DNA from: a virus
Direction: 5' to 3' (one strand)
Virus record (IMG/VR): IMGVR_UViG_3300042485_000063
Coordinates: 1 to 38,296 of that record
DNA length: 38,296 bases
In this document: positions 13,719 through 20,417 of the stretch, in pieces
Numbering within the stretch: position 1 is the first letter of the stretch
How the letters are laid out: every line of letters starts with the position of its first letter
Position numbers and translations under genes: made by a program
Notes under the pieces: model-generated
Seen by the model: only the letters and a program-made list of their open reading frames with translations
What the model was told of the DNA's origin: nothing
The model's database searches: none

Positions 13719-14121
13719 ATTAATGAAAGCAAGATTAAAGTTACAAACAGCAGACCTTAAAAAGTCTGGTCATAATAAGTTTGCGGGATACAAGTATTTT
13801 GAGTTAGGTGATTTCTTACCTACTATTCAAGAGATTTGTAATGAGGTGGGTATCTGTGGCACAGTAACATTTTATACAGACATAGCAATTCTTACTATTA
13901 CAGATATGGATGATGTTACACAGTTTATTGAGTTTAAATGCCCTATGTCAAGTGCAGCTTTAAAAGGTTGCCATGACGTTCAGAATCTAGGTGCAGTGCA
14001 AACTTACTTGCGTAGATATTTATGGACTAATGCTTTTGAGATTGTAGAGCATGATGCTATTGACGCTAGTGCAGGTGCTGTTATTAAAATGAAAGATACT
14101 AAAGCAGAGGACTTTATCTAA
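13702..14121 (+). CDS. erf: ERF-family single-strand annealing protein
   Basis: 139 residues from the ATG at 13702, chosen for AAAGGAG 6 bases upstream; an in-frame ATG at 13642 would add 20 polar residues. Begins 'MSIHSKLMKARLKLQ', then 'KSGHNKFAGYKYFELGDFLP' (near 22-41), the ERF hallmark, and 'QNLGAVQTYLRRYLW' with Gly-Ala-x-x-Tyr-x-Arg-Arg-Tyr (near 94-108). ERF proteins bind ssDNA and anneal complementary strands for phage recombination. Overlaps the exonuclease gene (TAATG), its functional partner. Confidence 0.88.
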   Translation: MSIHSKLMKARLKLQTADLKKSGHNKFAGYKYFELGDFLPTIQEICNEVGICGTVTFYTDIAILTITDMDDVTQFIEFKCPMSSAALKGCHDVQNLGAVQTYLRRYLWTNAFEIVEHDAIDASAGAVIKMKDTKAEDFI

Positions 14122-14723
14122 TGGAACAACGGTCAGAAGAGTGGTTTCAAGCACGATTAGGTAAGGTTACAGCTAGTCGTGTGGCTGATGTACTGGCAAA
14201 GATTAAAAGTGGTGAATCTGCGTCTAGACGTAACTACAAGATTCAGTTAGTAAGCGAAAGATTAACTGGAGAGAAGCAAGAAACATATGTAAACCAAGCA
14301 ATGCAAGATGGTATTGATAGAGAGTTTTATGCTAGGGAAAAGTATGTGCAACAATTCGGGGAAGTGGAAGAAGTAGGGTTTATTCAACACCCTACTTTGG
14401 AAGCTGGTGCTAGTCCAGATGGTCTTGTAGGTACAGATGGGATTATTGAAATTAAATGTCCTATGGGAAGTACCCATACAGAAACATTGATGACACAAGA
14501 TATTCCAAGTAAGTACGTTCCTCAAGTCCAGTTTCAACTTTTGGTTACAGGTCGTAAGTGGTGCGATTTTGTAAGCTATAACCCAATGTTTCCAGAGCAT
14601 TTACAGGTATTTGTAAAGCGTATAGAAGCAGATCCAGTGTATCAAAAAGAGCTTGAGTCAGAAGTAAAACAATTCTTGGAAGAAGTAGATACAATCATAA
14701 ATAAACTTAAGGAGATTAAGTAA
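14121..14723 (+). CDS. YqaJ-type recombination exonuclease
   Basis: 200 residues. 'QRSEEWFQARLGKVTASR' (residues 3-20) is the family start. The active site follows: 'GASPDGLV' with Asp near 93, 'IIEIKCP' (Glu-x-Lys near 102-104) and 'QVQFQLLVTGR' near 127-137. This is the lambda-exonuclease/YqaJ fold, a 5'-3' dsDNA exonuclease that makes the single strands annealed by the ERF protein encoded immediately upstream. All metal-binding residues are present. Overlaps both neighbours by one base. Confidence 0.92.
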   Translation: MEQRSEEWFQARLGKVTASRVADVLAKIKSGESASRRNYKIQLVSERLTGEKQETYVNQAMQDGIDREFYAREKYVQQFGEVEEVGFIQHPTLEAGASPDGLVGTDGIIEIKCPMGSTHTETLMTQDIPSKYVPQVQFQLLVTGRKWCDFVSYNPMFPEHLQVFVKRIEADPVYQKELESEVKQFLEEVDTIINKLKEIK

Positions 14724-14923
14724 TGTTTAATGATATAGAAAGGCAAATGTTAATTAAAGCGTCTAGTGGATTACATGCAGAAACATTTCATTCATTAGAT
14801 ATTGAAGAGCAAGAGAAGCAAATGGAAAAGTTGGATAAAGTTATTGGTCAGTTAATTAAACGTAATCCTGATAACTTTACAGGTAGCACAGTAGCAAATT
14901 TTTATAAAACACAAGGAAAATAA
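14723..14923 (+). CDS. small helical protein in recombination operon
   Basis: 66 residues, charged and helical: 'LDIEEQEKQMEKLDKVIGQLIKRNP' (near 25-49) is a likely coiled coil. AAGGAG precedes the ATG, which overlaps the exonuclease stop. It lies between the exonuclease and the SSB-like gene, so it may assist recombination; no family recognised. Confidence 0.65.
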   Translation: MFNDIERQMLIKASSGLHAETFHSLDIEEQEKQMEKLDKVIGQLIKRNPDNFTGSTVANFYKTQGK

Positions 14924-14924
14924 A

Positions 14925-15155
14925 ATGGCAGAATATGACAACACAAACACGTTTACTTTATTTAAGAATGACAAAGGTGACAATCCTAAACGACCAGATT
15001 ACACAGGTATTGCTAACGTAGATGGTATTGAATTTAGAATTAGTGGCTGGATTAGAGAAAGTGCTAAAGGTAAGTTTATTAGTGGATCTGTACAACTAAA
15101 AGATGGTGATGTTAAGCCTAAACAAGCAGCAGTAGATGAGGATGTTCCTTTTTAG
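14925..15155 (+). CDS. small ssDNA-binding-like protein with SSB tail
   Basis: 76 residues. 'FTLFKNDKGDNPKRPDYTGIAN' then 'GIEFRISGWIRE' and 'GKFISGSVQ' give a strand-rich, OB-like pattern reminiscent of DUF736-type proteins. The protein ends Asp-Glu-Asp-Val-Pro-Phe, very like the conserved C-terminal tip of bacterial SSB (Asp-Asp-Asp-Ile-Pro-Phe) that recruits repair proteins. Position right after ERF and YqaJ supports a role as the phage SSB. Fold and DNA binding are inferred. Confidence 0.65.
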   Translation: MAEYDNTNTFTLFKNDKGDNPKRPDYTGIANVDGIEFRISGWIRESAKGKFISGSVQLKDGDVKPKQAAVDEDVPF

Positions 15156-15163
15156 GAACACCC
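15140..15163 (-). terminator. hairpin behind the pqqA-like gene
   Basis: In the minus-strand RNA, GGGTGTTCC pairs with GGAACATCC: nine pairs, one G-U, loop of six. In the plus strand the wobble becomes a mismatch, so the hairpin is better suited to the leftward transcript. No T run follows, so it may stabilise the 3' end rather than terminate. It overlaps the stop codon of the SSB-like gene. Confidence 0.4.
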
Positions 15164-15176
15164 TCTCTAAATGTTA

Positions 15177-15248
15177 TTACTTGTTCATAACGTACATAGT
15201 TACTTCAAAGCCAAAACGCATTTCAGTTGCTGATGGTGATGTCCACAT
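15177..15248 (-). CDS. pqqA: PqqA-like PQQ precursor peptide
   Basis: 23 codons, ATG 15248 to TAA 15177, with AAGGAG six bases upstream. The peptide starts Met-Trp-Thr, has Pro5 and Arg11, and carries 'GFEVTMY' at residues 13-19. In PqqA the side chains of the Glu and Tyr in Glu-x3-Tyr are joined by the radical SAM enzyme PqqE (with PqqD), and the pair becomes the cofactor pyrroloquinoline quinone; here they are Glu15 and Tyr19, the usual positions. Length, start and motif all match host PqqA. It is alone (no pqqB-F) and antisense between two rightward genes. It would feed host PQQ synthesis, for example for methanol dehydrogenase. Confidence 0.88.
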   Translation of the reverse strand: MWTSPSATEMRFGFEVTMYVMNK

Positions 15249-15292
15249 AGTTTGCTCCTTGTTTATGACATACAAAATTGTTTGTCTAGCAA

Positions 15293-15321
15293 ATTATGCT
15301 GTTTTTGCAATACAAAAGCAA
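15293..15321 (-). promoter_or_regulatory. possible promoter for the pqqA-like gene
   Basis: On the minus strand: TTGCTT (15321-15316), 17-base spacer, CATAAT (15298-15293), start near 15286 and a leader of about 40 bases. Moderate match to sigma70. It lies in the 116-base gap between the pqqA-like gene and the divergent gene at 15365. Confidence 0.4.
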
Positions 15322-15364
15322 GTAAGAAATATTTATATTACCCTAATGAAAATACGGAGACATT

Positions 15365-15694
15365 ATGGAAGAGATTATAGATTTTGATGACAATAGTGTG
15401 TTGGCACATACCCCAGAGGGTAAATTGCTGACATGTATACTAACGCAAGCAGTAGAAGATGCTTTATATAGACACGCACCTAATAAATCAGGTACTAAAA
15501 ATATGAAGTATCATCATAAGATTAATTTTGAAAACAAAATAGACGCTATTAAATGGTTGTTTACTAATAGCGAATTATTAGATTCATGTTGTTTTGTAGT
15601 AAACGTGCATAAAGATTCTATTAGAAAAAAGATAATAGATATTATAGGTGCAGATGTTATTCATCCACTTGTGTATAATGTTTACAAACCATAA
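15365..15694 (+). CDS. protein of unknown function, resumed rightward operon
   Basis: 109 residues, alpha/beta, with 'MKYHHKINFENKIDAIKWLF' (near 47-66). ATG at 15365 with ACGGAGA as ribosome binding site; this site contains TACGGAGA, complementary to the short RNA near 9535-9542. The stop overlaps the next ATG. No family recognised. Confidence 0.7.
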   Translation: MEEIIDFDDNSVLAHTPEGKLLTCILTQAVEDALYRHAPNKSGTKNMKYHHKINFENKIDAIKWLFTNSELLDSCCFVVNVHKDSIRKKIIDIIGADVIHPLVYNVYKP

Positions 15695-16083
15695 TGGACA
15701 TGCAACTGACAGAGCATGACGTTCATTGTATAGCTACAGCAGTCTATACAGAAGTCAATACACAATCACTACAAGAAAAACTAGGGGTTATTCATGTGAT
15801 TGCTAATAGAATAAGGTCTAAAAGATTTGGCAAAGATGCTTGTGAGGTTGTATATAGTCGTGGGCAGTTCATAGGAGTAGAAAACTATGTAAATGGTAAG
15901 CAAGCTAAACCAAATCAAAAAATGTTTTTAGAAACTCAATTACTTGTACTTGACACATTAGTATTTAAGAAGTATGCTAACCCAGTTGCAAATAGTCTTT
16001 ATTTTCATGATGATAGTATAGATATGAGATTTATTTGGAATAAAAAGAAAGTAGTCCACATAGGAAGGATGGTATTTTATTAA
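15694..16083 (+). CDS. SleB-type cell wall hydrolase
   Basis: 129 residues covering the Hydrolase_2 (SleB) domain. 'CIATAVYTEVNTQS' has the catalytic-type Glu in the usual Tyr/Phe-x-Glu context (near residue 18), followed by 'GVIHVIANRIRSKRFG' (near 29-44), 'VVYSRGQFIG' (near 50-59) and a C-terminal 'HIGRMVFY'. The domain cuts peptidoglycan. No signal peptide is visible and the gene lies in the early operon, far from holin and lysozyme. So it may act in wall remodelling, entry or superinfection rather than final lysis. Confidence 0.82.
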   Translation: MDMQLTEHDVHCIATAVYTEVNTQSLQEKLGVIHVIANRIRSKRFGKDACEVVYSRGQFIGVENYVNGKQAKPNQKMFLETQLLVLDTLVFKKYANPVANSLYFHDDSIDMRFIWNKKKVVHIGRMVFY

Positions 16084-16313
16084 TGAAACCTATAGCATGG
16101 CTTGTAGAAGAGTTTGACAGCACAGGGAAACTTGTATGGTCTGGTCTTATGACTTCAGAACCTACGGAACTTTCATGGTTAAAAGACCTTAAATTAAAGC
16201 TTCACAATGTTACGATAACACCATTAATACCAGATACCAAAAATATTGTAAAAGTAACTAATGTTAAAAAATATGATAGCAAAAAACTAACGGAGGCTTA
16301 CGGTGGCAACTAA
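16083..16313 (+). CDS. small phage protein of unknown function
   Basis: 76 residues starting 'MKPIAWLVEEFDSTGKLVWS', a beta-rich pattern common in small phage proteins, then 'TITPLIP'. One-base overlap with the hydrolase gene and an 11-base overlap with the glycosyltransferase gene. Function unknown. Confidence 0.7.
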   Translation: MKPIAWLVEEFDSTGKLVWSGLMTSEPTELSWLKDLKLKLHNVTITPLIPDTKNIVKVTNVKKYDSKKLTEAYGGN

Positions 16314-17040
16314 ACCAAATTTATTTATAGCAACACCAATGTATGGAGGTTTATGTTATGGCACTTATTTAGAGTCTATGCTTAAACTGCAAGCATGGCT
16401 TAATGCTAAAGACATAGAAGCATACTTTTCATTTTTGTATAATGAAAGCCTTATTACTCGTGGTCGTAATACATTAGTTAATGACTTCTTAAAAGGTGAC
16501 GCTACACACTTAATGTTTATTGATGCTGACATACAGTTTGAGGCACAACACTTATTAAAGATGATTGACTCTGATGTAGAGATTATATGTGGCTTGTATC
16601 CTAAAAAAGAAATTAACTGGGGTGCAGTATCTTTTGCTATTGAAAAGAAAGTGCCACAAGATCAACTTAAATACTTTACTGGCGAGTATGTAGTCAACAT
16701 GGTTGGCGATGTTGAAAAGCAACTTGTGCCATTAGATAAACCATTTGAGATTAAACATGGCGGTACAGGTTTTATGTTGATTAAACGTGAAGTATTTGAA
16801 AAGCTAAAAGACAAGTGTCCATCTTATAAACACAACATGAATGATGTTAATGACAATTCAAATATAGGCGACCAAGTTGTAGAATACTTTACCACTAGCA
16901 TTGATGAACAAAATCATTTGTTAAGTGAGGACTATCATTTCTGTAAGCTAGCTAGAGACAATGGCATTAAGGTTTGGGGTGCAGCATGGGCTCAACTAGG
17001 TCACACAGGTACTTATCAGTTTAGTGGCAGGCTTGTGTGA
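16303..17040 (+). CDS. glycosyltransferase-like protein, GT-A fold
   Basis: 245 residues, GTG start at 16303 with GGAGG upstream. 'LFIATPMYGGLCYGTYLESML' is the nucleotide-sugar binding strand, 'SLITRGRNTLVNDFL' near 49-63, and 'LMFIDADIQF' (near 70-79) carries the Asp-x-Asp metal site. Later 'HGGTGFMLIKREVFEKL' (near 149-165) and 'SEDYHFCKLARDNG' (near 207-220) match the acceptor region of phage/viral GT-A enzymes. It may add sugars to phage DNA, virion proteins or host surface. Next to an FkbM methyltransferase, so possibly they act on one product. Confidence 0.8.
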   Translation: MATKPNLFIATPMYGGLCYGTYLESMLKLQAWLNAKDIEAYFSFLYNESLITRGRNTLVNDFLKGDATHLMFIDADIQFEAQHLLKMIDSDVEIICGLYPKKEINWGAVSFAIEKKVPQDQLKYFTGEYVVNMVGDVEKQLVPLDKPFEIKHGGTGFMLIKREVFEKLKDKCPSYKHNMNDVNDNSNIGDQVVEYFTTSIDEQNHLLSEDYHFCKLARDNGIKVWGAAWAQLGHTGTYQFSGRLV

Positions 17041-17195
17041 TAGTTTATTGTGTTAAAGGTTTATTCGGCATAAGAAAACGTTTTCTTAAAATGAGAGAAT
17101 CTGACAAAAATAAAAGAGTTTACGATAAAATATACAAAATGAGAAAACAATGGTGGCACTTTAAAACAAGGTGGGAAGATGATAATACCAAATAA
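17037..17195 (+). CDS. small basic protein, GTG start
   Basis: 52 residues. The GTG at 17037 overlaps the glycosyltransferase stop (GTGA) and the end overlaps the next gene by 17 bases, filling an otherwise empty 138-base gap. Strongly basic with several aromatic residues ('MRKQWWHFKTRWE', near 35-47). Not recognised; may bind nucleic acid. Confidence 0.55.
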   Translation: MIVYCVKGLFGIRKRFLKMRESDKNKRVYDKIYKMRKQWWHFKTRWEDDNTK

Positions 17196-17781
17196 TATGA
17201 TTGCTCACGTTGGAAAGATATTTCAAGGTGAGTATGCTATAGGGGCAATGCCAAGTCCATACATCATAGACATTGGTGCTAACGTAGGTGGGTTTGCAGT
17301 ATGGGCACATGAGTACTTTGATAAGCCAAAAATTGATTGTTATGAACCTATAAAAGAAAACTATAATTTGTTAAGACAGAATATTGAAGGAACTGATATA
17401 GCTGTTAGAAATATAGCCATAGGTAAAGATGATGGTGAACGTATGATGTATTATGGGTTGCATAACTGTGGCGAGGCTAGTATGTTTCAAGGTGAGGAAC
17501 AAAAAGCAGAAGGGGAAATAGTTAAGATCATGTCTGCAAAACACTTGCCTTATTGCGACATTATGAAGATTGATACAGAGGGTGCAGAGATTGAGATACT
17601 TGAAAACCTAGTAAACTTTCCTACTATATTTTTAATAGAGTTTCATTCTGCATACAATAGACGTAGAATTGATGAATTATTACTTGATTATACGCTAATA
17701 GAGTGTACAATGCGAGGGTATAATTATGGAATACTTAAATATATTAAATCATCTTTAACAAAGGAGGCAACACATGGATAA
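17179..17781 (+). CDS. FkbM-family methyltransferase
   Basis: 200 residues. 'YIIDIGANVGGFAVWAHEYF' (near 28-47) is SAM-binding motif I, 'IDCYEPIKENYNLLRQNI' (near 51-68) supplies the acidic residue for the ribose, and 'CDIMKIDTEGAEIEIL' (near 126-141) is the typical FkbM motif. The family O-methylates sugars and other small hydroxyl groups. In the operon with a glycosyltransferase it may methylate the attached sugar. The ATG at 17179 has GGGAAG; ATG 17197-type alternatives would cut only a few residues. Confidence 0.88.
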   Translation: MIIPNNMIAHVGKIFQGEYAIGAMPSPYIIDIGANVGGFAVWAHEYFDKPKIDCYEPIKENYNLLRQNIEGTDIAVRNIAIGKDDGERMMYYGLHNCGEASMFQGEEQKAEGEIVKIMSAKHLPYCDIMKIDTEGAEIEILENLVNFPTIFLIEFHSAYNRRRIDELLLDYTLIECTMRGYNYGILKYIKSSLTKEATHG

Positions 17782-18052
17782 TATAAATCATCCAAAGCAT
17801 TACTTGGTAGGTGGTATAGAAGCAATAGATGTCATTGAAAGTCGCTTGACAAAAGAAGAGTTTATTGGATATCTTAAGGGTTGTAAGATGAAATACGACT
17901 TACGTTACCCTTTTAAAGGCAAGTTTGAGGAAGATTTAGACAAGTCTGAATGGTATAAAAATAAACTATTAGAAATAGTTAAAGATGAAGATGTTGTTAA
18001 TCCACCAGAGGTTGCTGCTCAATTACAAAGGCTAGAAATGGTTGATGATTAA
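17774..18052 (+). CDS. DUF3310-type phage protein
   Basis: 92 residues. 'NHPKHYLVGGIEAIDVIES' (4-22), 'EEFIGYLKGCKMKYDLRYPFKG' and the acidic region after it fit DUF3310 (Pro-x-His-Tyr...Gly-Ile-Glu...Tyr-Leu-x-Gly...Lys-Tyr-x-x-Arg), common in phages and sometimes fused to nucleotide-metabolism enzymes. Its biochemical role is not established. AAGGAGG precedes the ATG. Confidence 0.82.
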   Translation: MDNINHPKHYLVGGIEAIDVIESRLTKEEFIGYLKGCKMKYDLRYPFKGKFEEDLDKSEWYKNKLLEIVKDEDVVNPPEVAAQLQRLEMVDD

Positions 18053-18554
18053 CATTCCGATCAAGGATGAAATTGTTAGTCATTGTAGAAATTTATTAAA
18101 AAAAACTAACTTTGGTAATAGAGGTGTTGCTGATGGTAATGCCTCTGAACAGTTAAGAGGTATTGTAGGTCAGTCTGTTGTTTTAGATTTTTTAGGATTA
18201 CCATTTATTGAATCTAATGGATTTGATAATGGAGTAGATTTTACATACAAAGATAAAACGTATGATGTAAAAACTATGGGAAGAAATTGTGAACCAAAGC
18301 CATATTTTGTAAATAATCTAATTGGATTGCAAGATAAATACAAAGTAGATAGATACATATTTTGTAGTTTAAATAGAACCAATATGATATTAACTATTTG
18401 TGGCTGGATAGATAAAAATGATTTTATTGAAAAAGCTAGTTTTTATAACAAAGGCACTGTAAGAACTAGAAGTGATAATACATCTTTTCAAACAAAAGCT
18501 GATTTGTATGAATTACCAAACAAAGAATTGAATGATTTTAACTTAATCGTCTAG
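18045..18554 (+). CDS. PD-(D/E)xK nuclease-like protein
   Basis: 169 residues from the ATG at 18045. 'QLRGIVGQSVVLDFLGLP' (near 38-55) followed by 'GVDFTYKDKTYDVKTMG' (near 64-80) gives Asp-x(n)-Asp-x-Lys, the core of PD-(D/E)xK restriction-type nucleases, with a preceding helix in the right place. It may cut host or competitor DNA. No methylase partner is next to it; the FkbM enzyme is not a DNA methylase. Last gene of the rightward operon, meeting the leftward genes tail to tail with a 12-base overlap. Confidence 0.55.
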   Translation: MINIPIKDEIVSHCRNLLKKTNFGNRGVADGNASEQLRGIVGQSVVLDFLGLPFIESNGFDNGVDFTYKDKTYDVKTMGRNCEPKPYFVNNLIGLQDKYKVDRYIFCSLNRTNMILTICGWIDKNDFIEKASFYNKGTVRTRSDNTSFQTKADLYELPNKELNDFNLIV

Positions 18555-18710
18555 TTCTGGCACTTCTGAATAAACGGAAAGTCCATCACCACTAATTTCG
18601 ATGTGGCTTCCGTCATCTAACATTATAATAAGCACGTCTTCACCGTAATAGGCTTCTGCTTCTACTACCATTTTGCCTACCATGTGCTCACATAACTGTT
18701 GAATGTTCAT
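18543..18710 (-). CDS. small protein, last gene of the late block
   Basis: 55 residues from the ATG at 18710, chosen because AAGGAAAA lies 5 bases upstream. 'GEDVLIIMLDDGSHIEISGDGLSVYSEVPE' looks like a small beta-sheet (Sm- or SH3-like) domain; acidic overall. Converges on the rightward gene and overlaps it by 12 bases, with no terminator between. Function unknown. Confidence 0.65.
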   Translation of the reverse strand: MNIQQLCEHMVGKMVVEAEAYYGEDVLIIMLDDGSHIEISGDGLSVYSEVPELDD

Positions 18711-18718
18711 AATTTTCC

Positions 18719-19456
18719 TTATATGCTGATAACTGATTCTTTTGTAACTTGTTCTGATTTCACTGATCTGCTCCATTTACCACATCCTTGACATTGGAAT
18801 CGTTGATAGTGTCGTGATAAATTAACTGCTGAACCACGCTTTTGTAATTTGCTAGAACCGCAATTTGGACATACTGTATTTGCGGAATACGCATTGTGGT
18901 TAGGATGATTTTTAATCCATGCTTTAAACTTGTCATAAACTTTTTCAAGTAGTACTACATCGTTTTTATTGTACTCTTCCATAGTCTTCCAAGCTTTACG
19001 ATCATCGTTCATACACTTAACCCACAATGTATGACCTTCATGCTCTGTTTTAGAACCTAAACCTAAAGCCTGTGATACATAATCTAATTTGTTAGAAACA
19101 AACCTAAACTGTCTTCTTGCTACTTGTAATAAATCTATCTGTTTAGCGGGTGCTGGAGGCGGCATACCTGCTAATAAAAACTCTTTGTGTAGTATGGGTA
19201 TGTCAAACCTAGAACCGTTGTAGTGAACGATGGCATCAGCTTCATCGAGAAGTTTATGCACAGAGTCTAGCATCTTTTGTTTGCCAGATTTTTGAATAGA
19301 ATCAAACATAATTTTAGATTCACCGTACCACTTGGCTGCATAGCAAAGGGTATAAGATGATTCTAGTAATTGGTTTATAGAAATGTTCTGGTCAAAGATA
19401 CCCCAGACATGAGCAGTATTTGGTGCTACTTCTATATCAATAAGTAAAATTTTCAT
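18719..19456 (-). CDS. DEDDy 3'-5' exonuclease with zinc ribbon
   Basis: 245 residues. RNase H-like exonuclease domain of the PolB-exonuclease-related type: 'LLIDIEVAP' (Asp-x-Glu near 6-8), 'AIVHYNGSRFDIPIL' (Asp near 85) and 'YNKNDVVLLEKVY' (Tyr-x4-Asp near 161-166). The C-terminus is a zinc ribbon, Cys-Pro-x-Cys near 195-198 and 'CQGCGKWS' near 222-229. All four acidic residues are present. Probably trims DNA or RNA ends, for degradation or recombination; the ribbon should guide nucleic-acid binding. Late-strand location beside lysis genes is unusual. Confidence 0.85.
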   Translation of the reverse strand: MKILLIDIEVAPNTAHVWGIFDQNISINQLLESSYTLCYAAKWYGESKIMFDSIQKSGKQKMLDSVHKLLDEADAIVHYNGSRFDIPILHKEFLLAGMPPPAPAKQIDLLQVARRQFRFVSNKLDYVSQALGLGSKTEHEGHTLWVKCMNDDRKAWKTMEEYNKNDVVLLEKVYDKFKAWIKNHPNHNAYSANTVCPNCGSSKLQKRGSAVNLSRHYQRFQCQGCGKWSRSVKSEQVTKESVISI

Positions 19457-19483
19457 AATAACCTTTAGTTATAAGTTTACTTA

Positions 19484-19933
19484 TTATATACCAAGAAATA
19501 GTCTGCGTTCATCCAATCTTCTGTTTTGTAAGCCTTTTAGAACTTTACCACCAGCTCTACAATATTTAACTAGCGATTCCATAGCCGCTTCTTTATCGCC
19601 ACGAAGCAACGCTTGACGGATGGTTGAACGCTGAAAGCATCCAAGACCCAGATTGAAGCAAAAAGAAACAATGCTATCGAATTCGTGTTGTCGAAGAGGC
19701 ACGTTAGGTAGCATCTTGCGTACTCCCAACTCGAAACGATTGAGGTCGTGTTTAAGAATTCCATCTATTTCCTCGTTTGTAAATGTTTTATTCCACGCTT
19801 CTGGAAGAGACTTGCCATCTCCAATAAGATGACCCACACCGACAGTCCATAAACCAGCAGGACACTTGTAAGGCTTATTACGAACACCTTCATGATGTCG
19901 GATTAACTTGATAGCCTCTTTAGATACTTTCAC
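19484..19933 (-). CDS. endolysin, GH24 lysozyme
   Basis: 149 residues from a GTG at 19933. 'IKLIRHHEGVRNKPYKCPAG' carries the catalytic Glu (near residue 15). 'LWTVGVGH' completes the Glu...Cys/Asp...Thr layout, with Cys in place of the usual Asp, a variant known in phage lysozymes. It cuts the peptidoglycan glycan strand at lysis. The frame stays open to a TTG at 20008, which would add a hydrophobic N-terminus like a signal-anchor-release segment. But that start lacks a ribosome binding site and lies inside the holin gene. Confidence 0.88.
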   Translation of the reverse strand: MKVSKEAIKLIRHHEGVRNKPYKCPAGLWTVGVGHLIGDGKSLPEAWNKTFTNEEIDGILKHDLNRFELGVRKMLPNVPLRQHEFDSIVSFCFNLGLGCFQRSTIRQALLRGDKEAAMESLVKYCRAGGKVLKGLQNRRLDERRLFLGI

Positions 19934-20417
19934 GTTTCTTTTCCCATGTACGAGAACCGAAATAGAAACCAATAATACTTGCAGTAATAGCCATTTCTTC
20001 AGACCCAAATACTTCTTGAGACGCTACAACAAAGTCTACACCTGACCACATAGCCCATACTAACGAAATAAGGTTGATAAGCACTAACTCACCTACAAAG
20101 ATAAAGGCTACTACAGGTCTAACCATAGCATTCCAGTTCTTAACTGTAGGACTTGCATTTTCTACTAGCTTCTTATCGTGGTCGTATAATGCTTCACGTT
20201 CTTGTGCGTATGTTTGAACTTCTATTTGGTCTAGCTTAATAGCTTCTATCTTTTCTTGTGATATAAAGCCTGCTTTAGCTAATTCTAATTCACGTTCTGT
20301 TTGTAGTTTAGCCATTTCTCTTTCATGCTTTTGGTCACCTTTTTGCTGAAAGAAACCTAAAACACTAGGTAAGCCTGAAGTAGCGAAACCTAATATACCT
20401 GATAAAATACTTAACAT
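19920..20417 (-). CDS. holin, 3-TM GTA type
   Basis: 165 residues: a hydrophobic N-terminus (1-24), a long charged coiled-coil region (28-90), then two hydrophobic segments (about 97-125 and 140-155) and a basic tail. 'NWNAMVRPVVAF' (near 94-105) is characteristic of the GTA-type three-TM holins as I remember them. It would make inner-membrane holes to time lysis. The gene for the lysozyme overlaps its end by 14 bases, and the metallopeptidase gene lies directly upstream. Confidence 0.8.
   Translation of the reverse strand: MLSILSGILGFATSGLPSVLGFFQQKGDQKHEREMAKLQTERELELAKAGFISQEKIEAIKLDQIEVQTYAQEREALYDHDKKLVENASPTVKNWNAMVRPVVAFIFVGELVLINLISLVWAMWSGVDFVVASQEVFGSEEMAITASIIGFYFGSRTWEKKRESI

Noticed and set aside
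15136-15387. Rightward 83-codon frame spanning the gap after the SSB-like gene
   Set aside because: No ribosome binding site at its start, odd composition (Cys/Tyr-rich), overlaps two better genes, and its sequence is the complement of the pqqA-like gene.
19934-20008. N-terminal extension of the lysozyme as a signal-anchor-release segment
   Set aside because: Hydrophobic and in frame, but it starts with TTG, lacks a ribosome binding site and lies wholly in the holin gene. The hydrophobic run mirrors the holin membrane segment in another frame.
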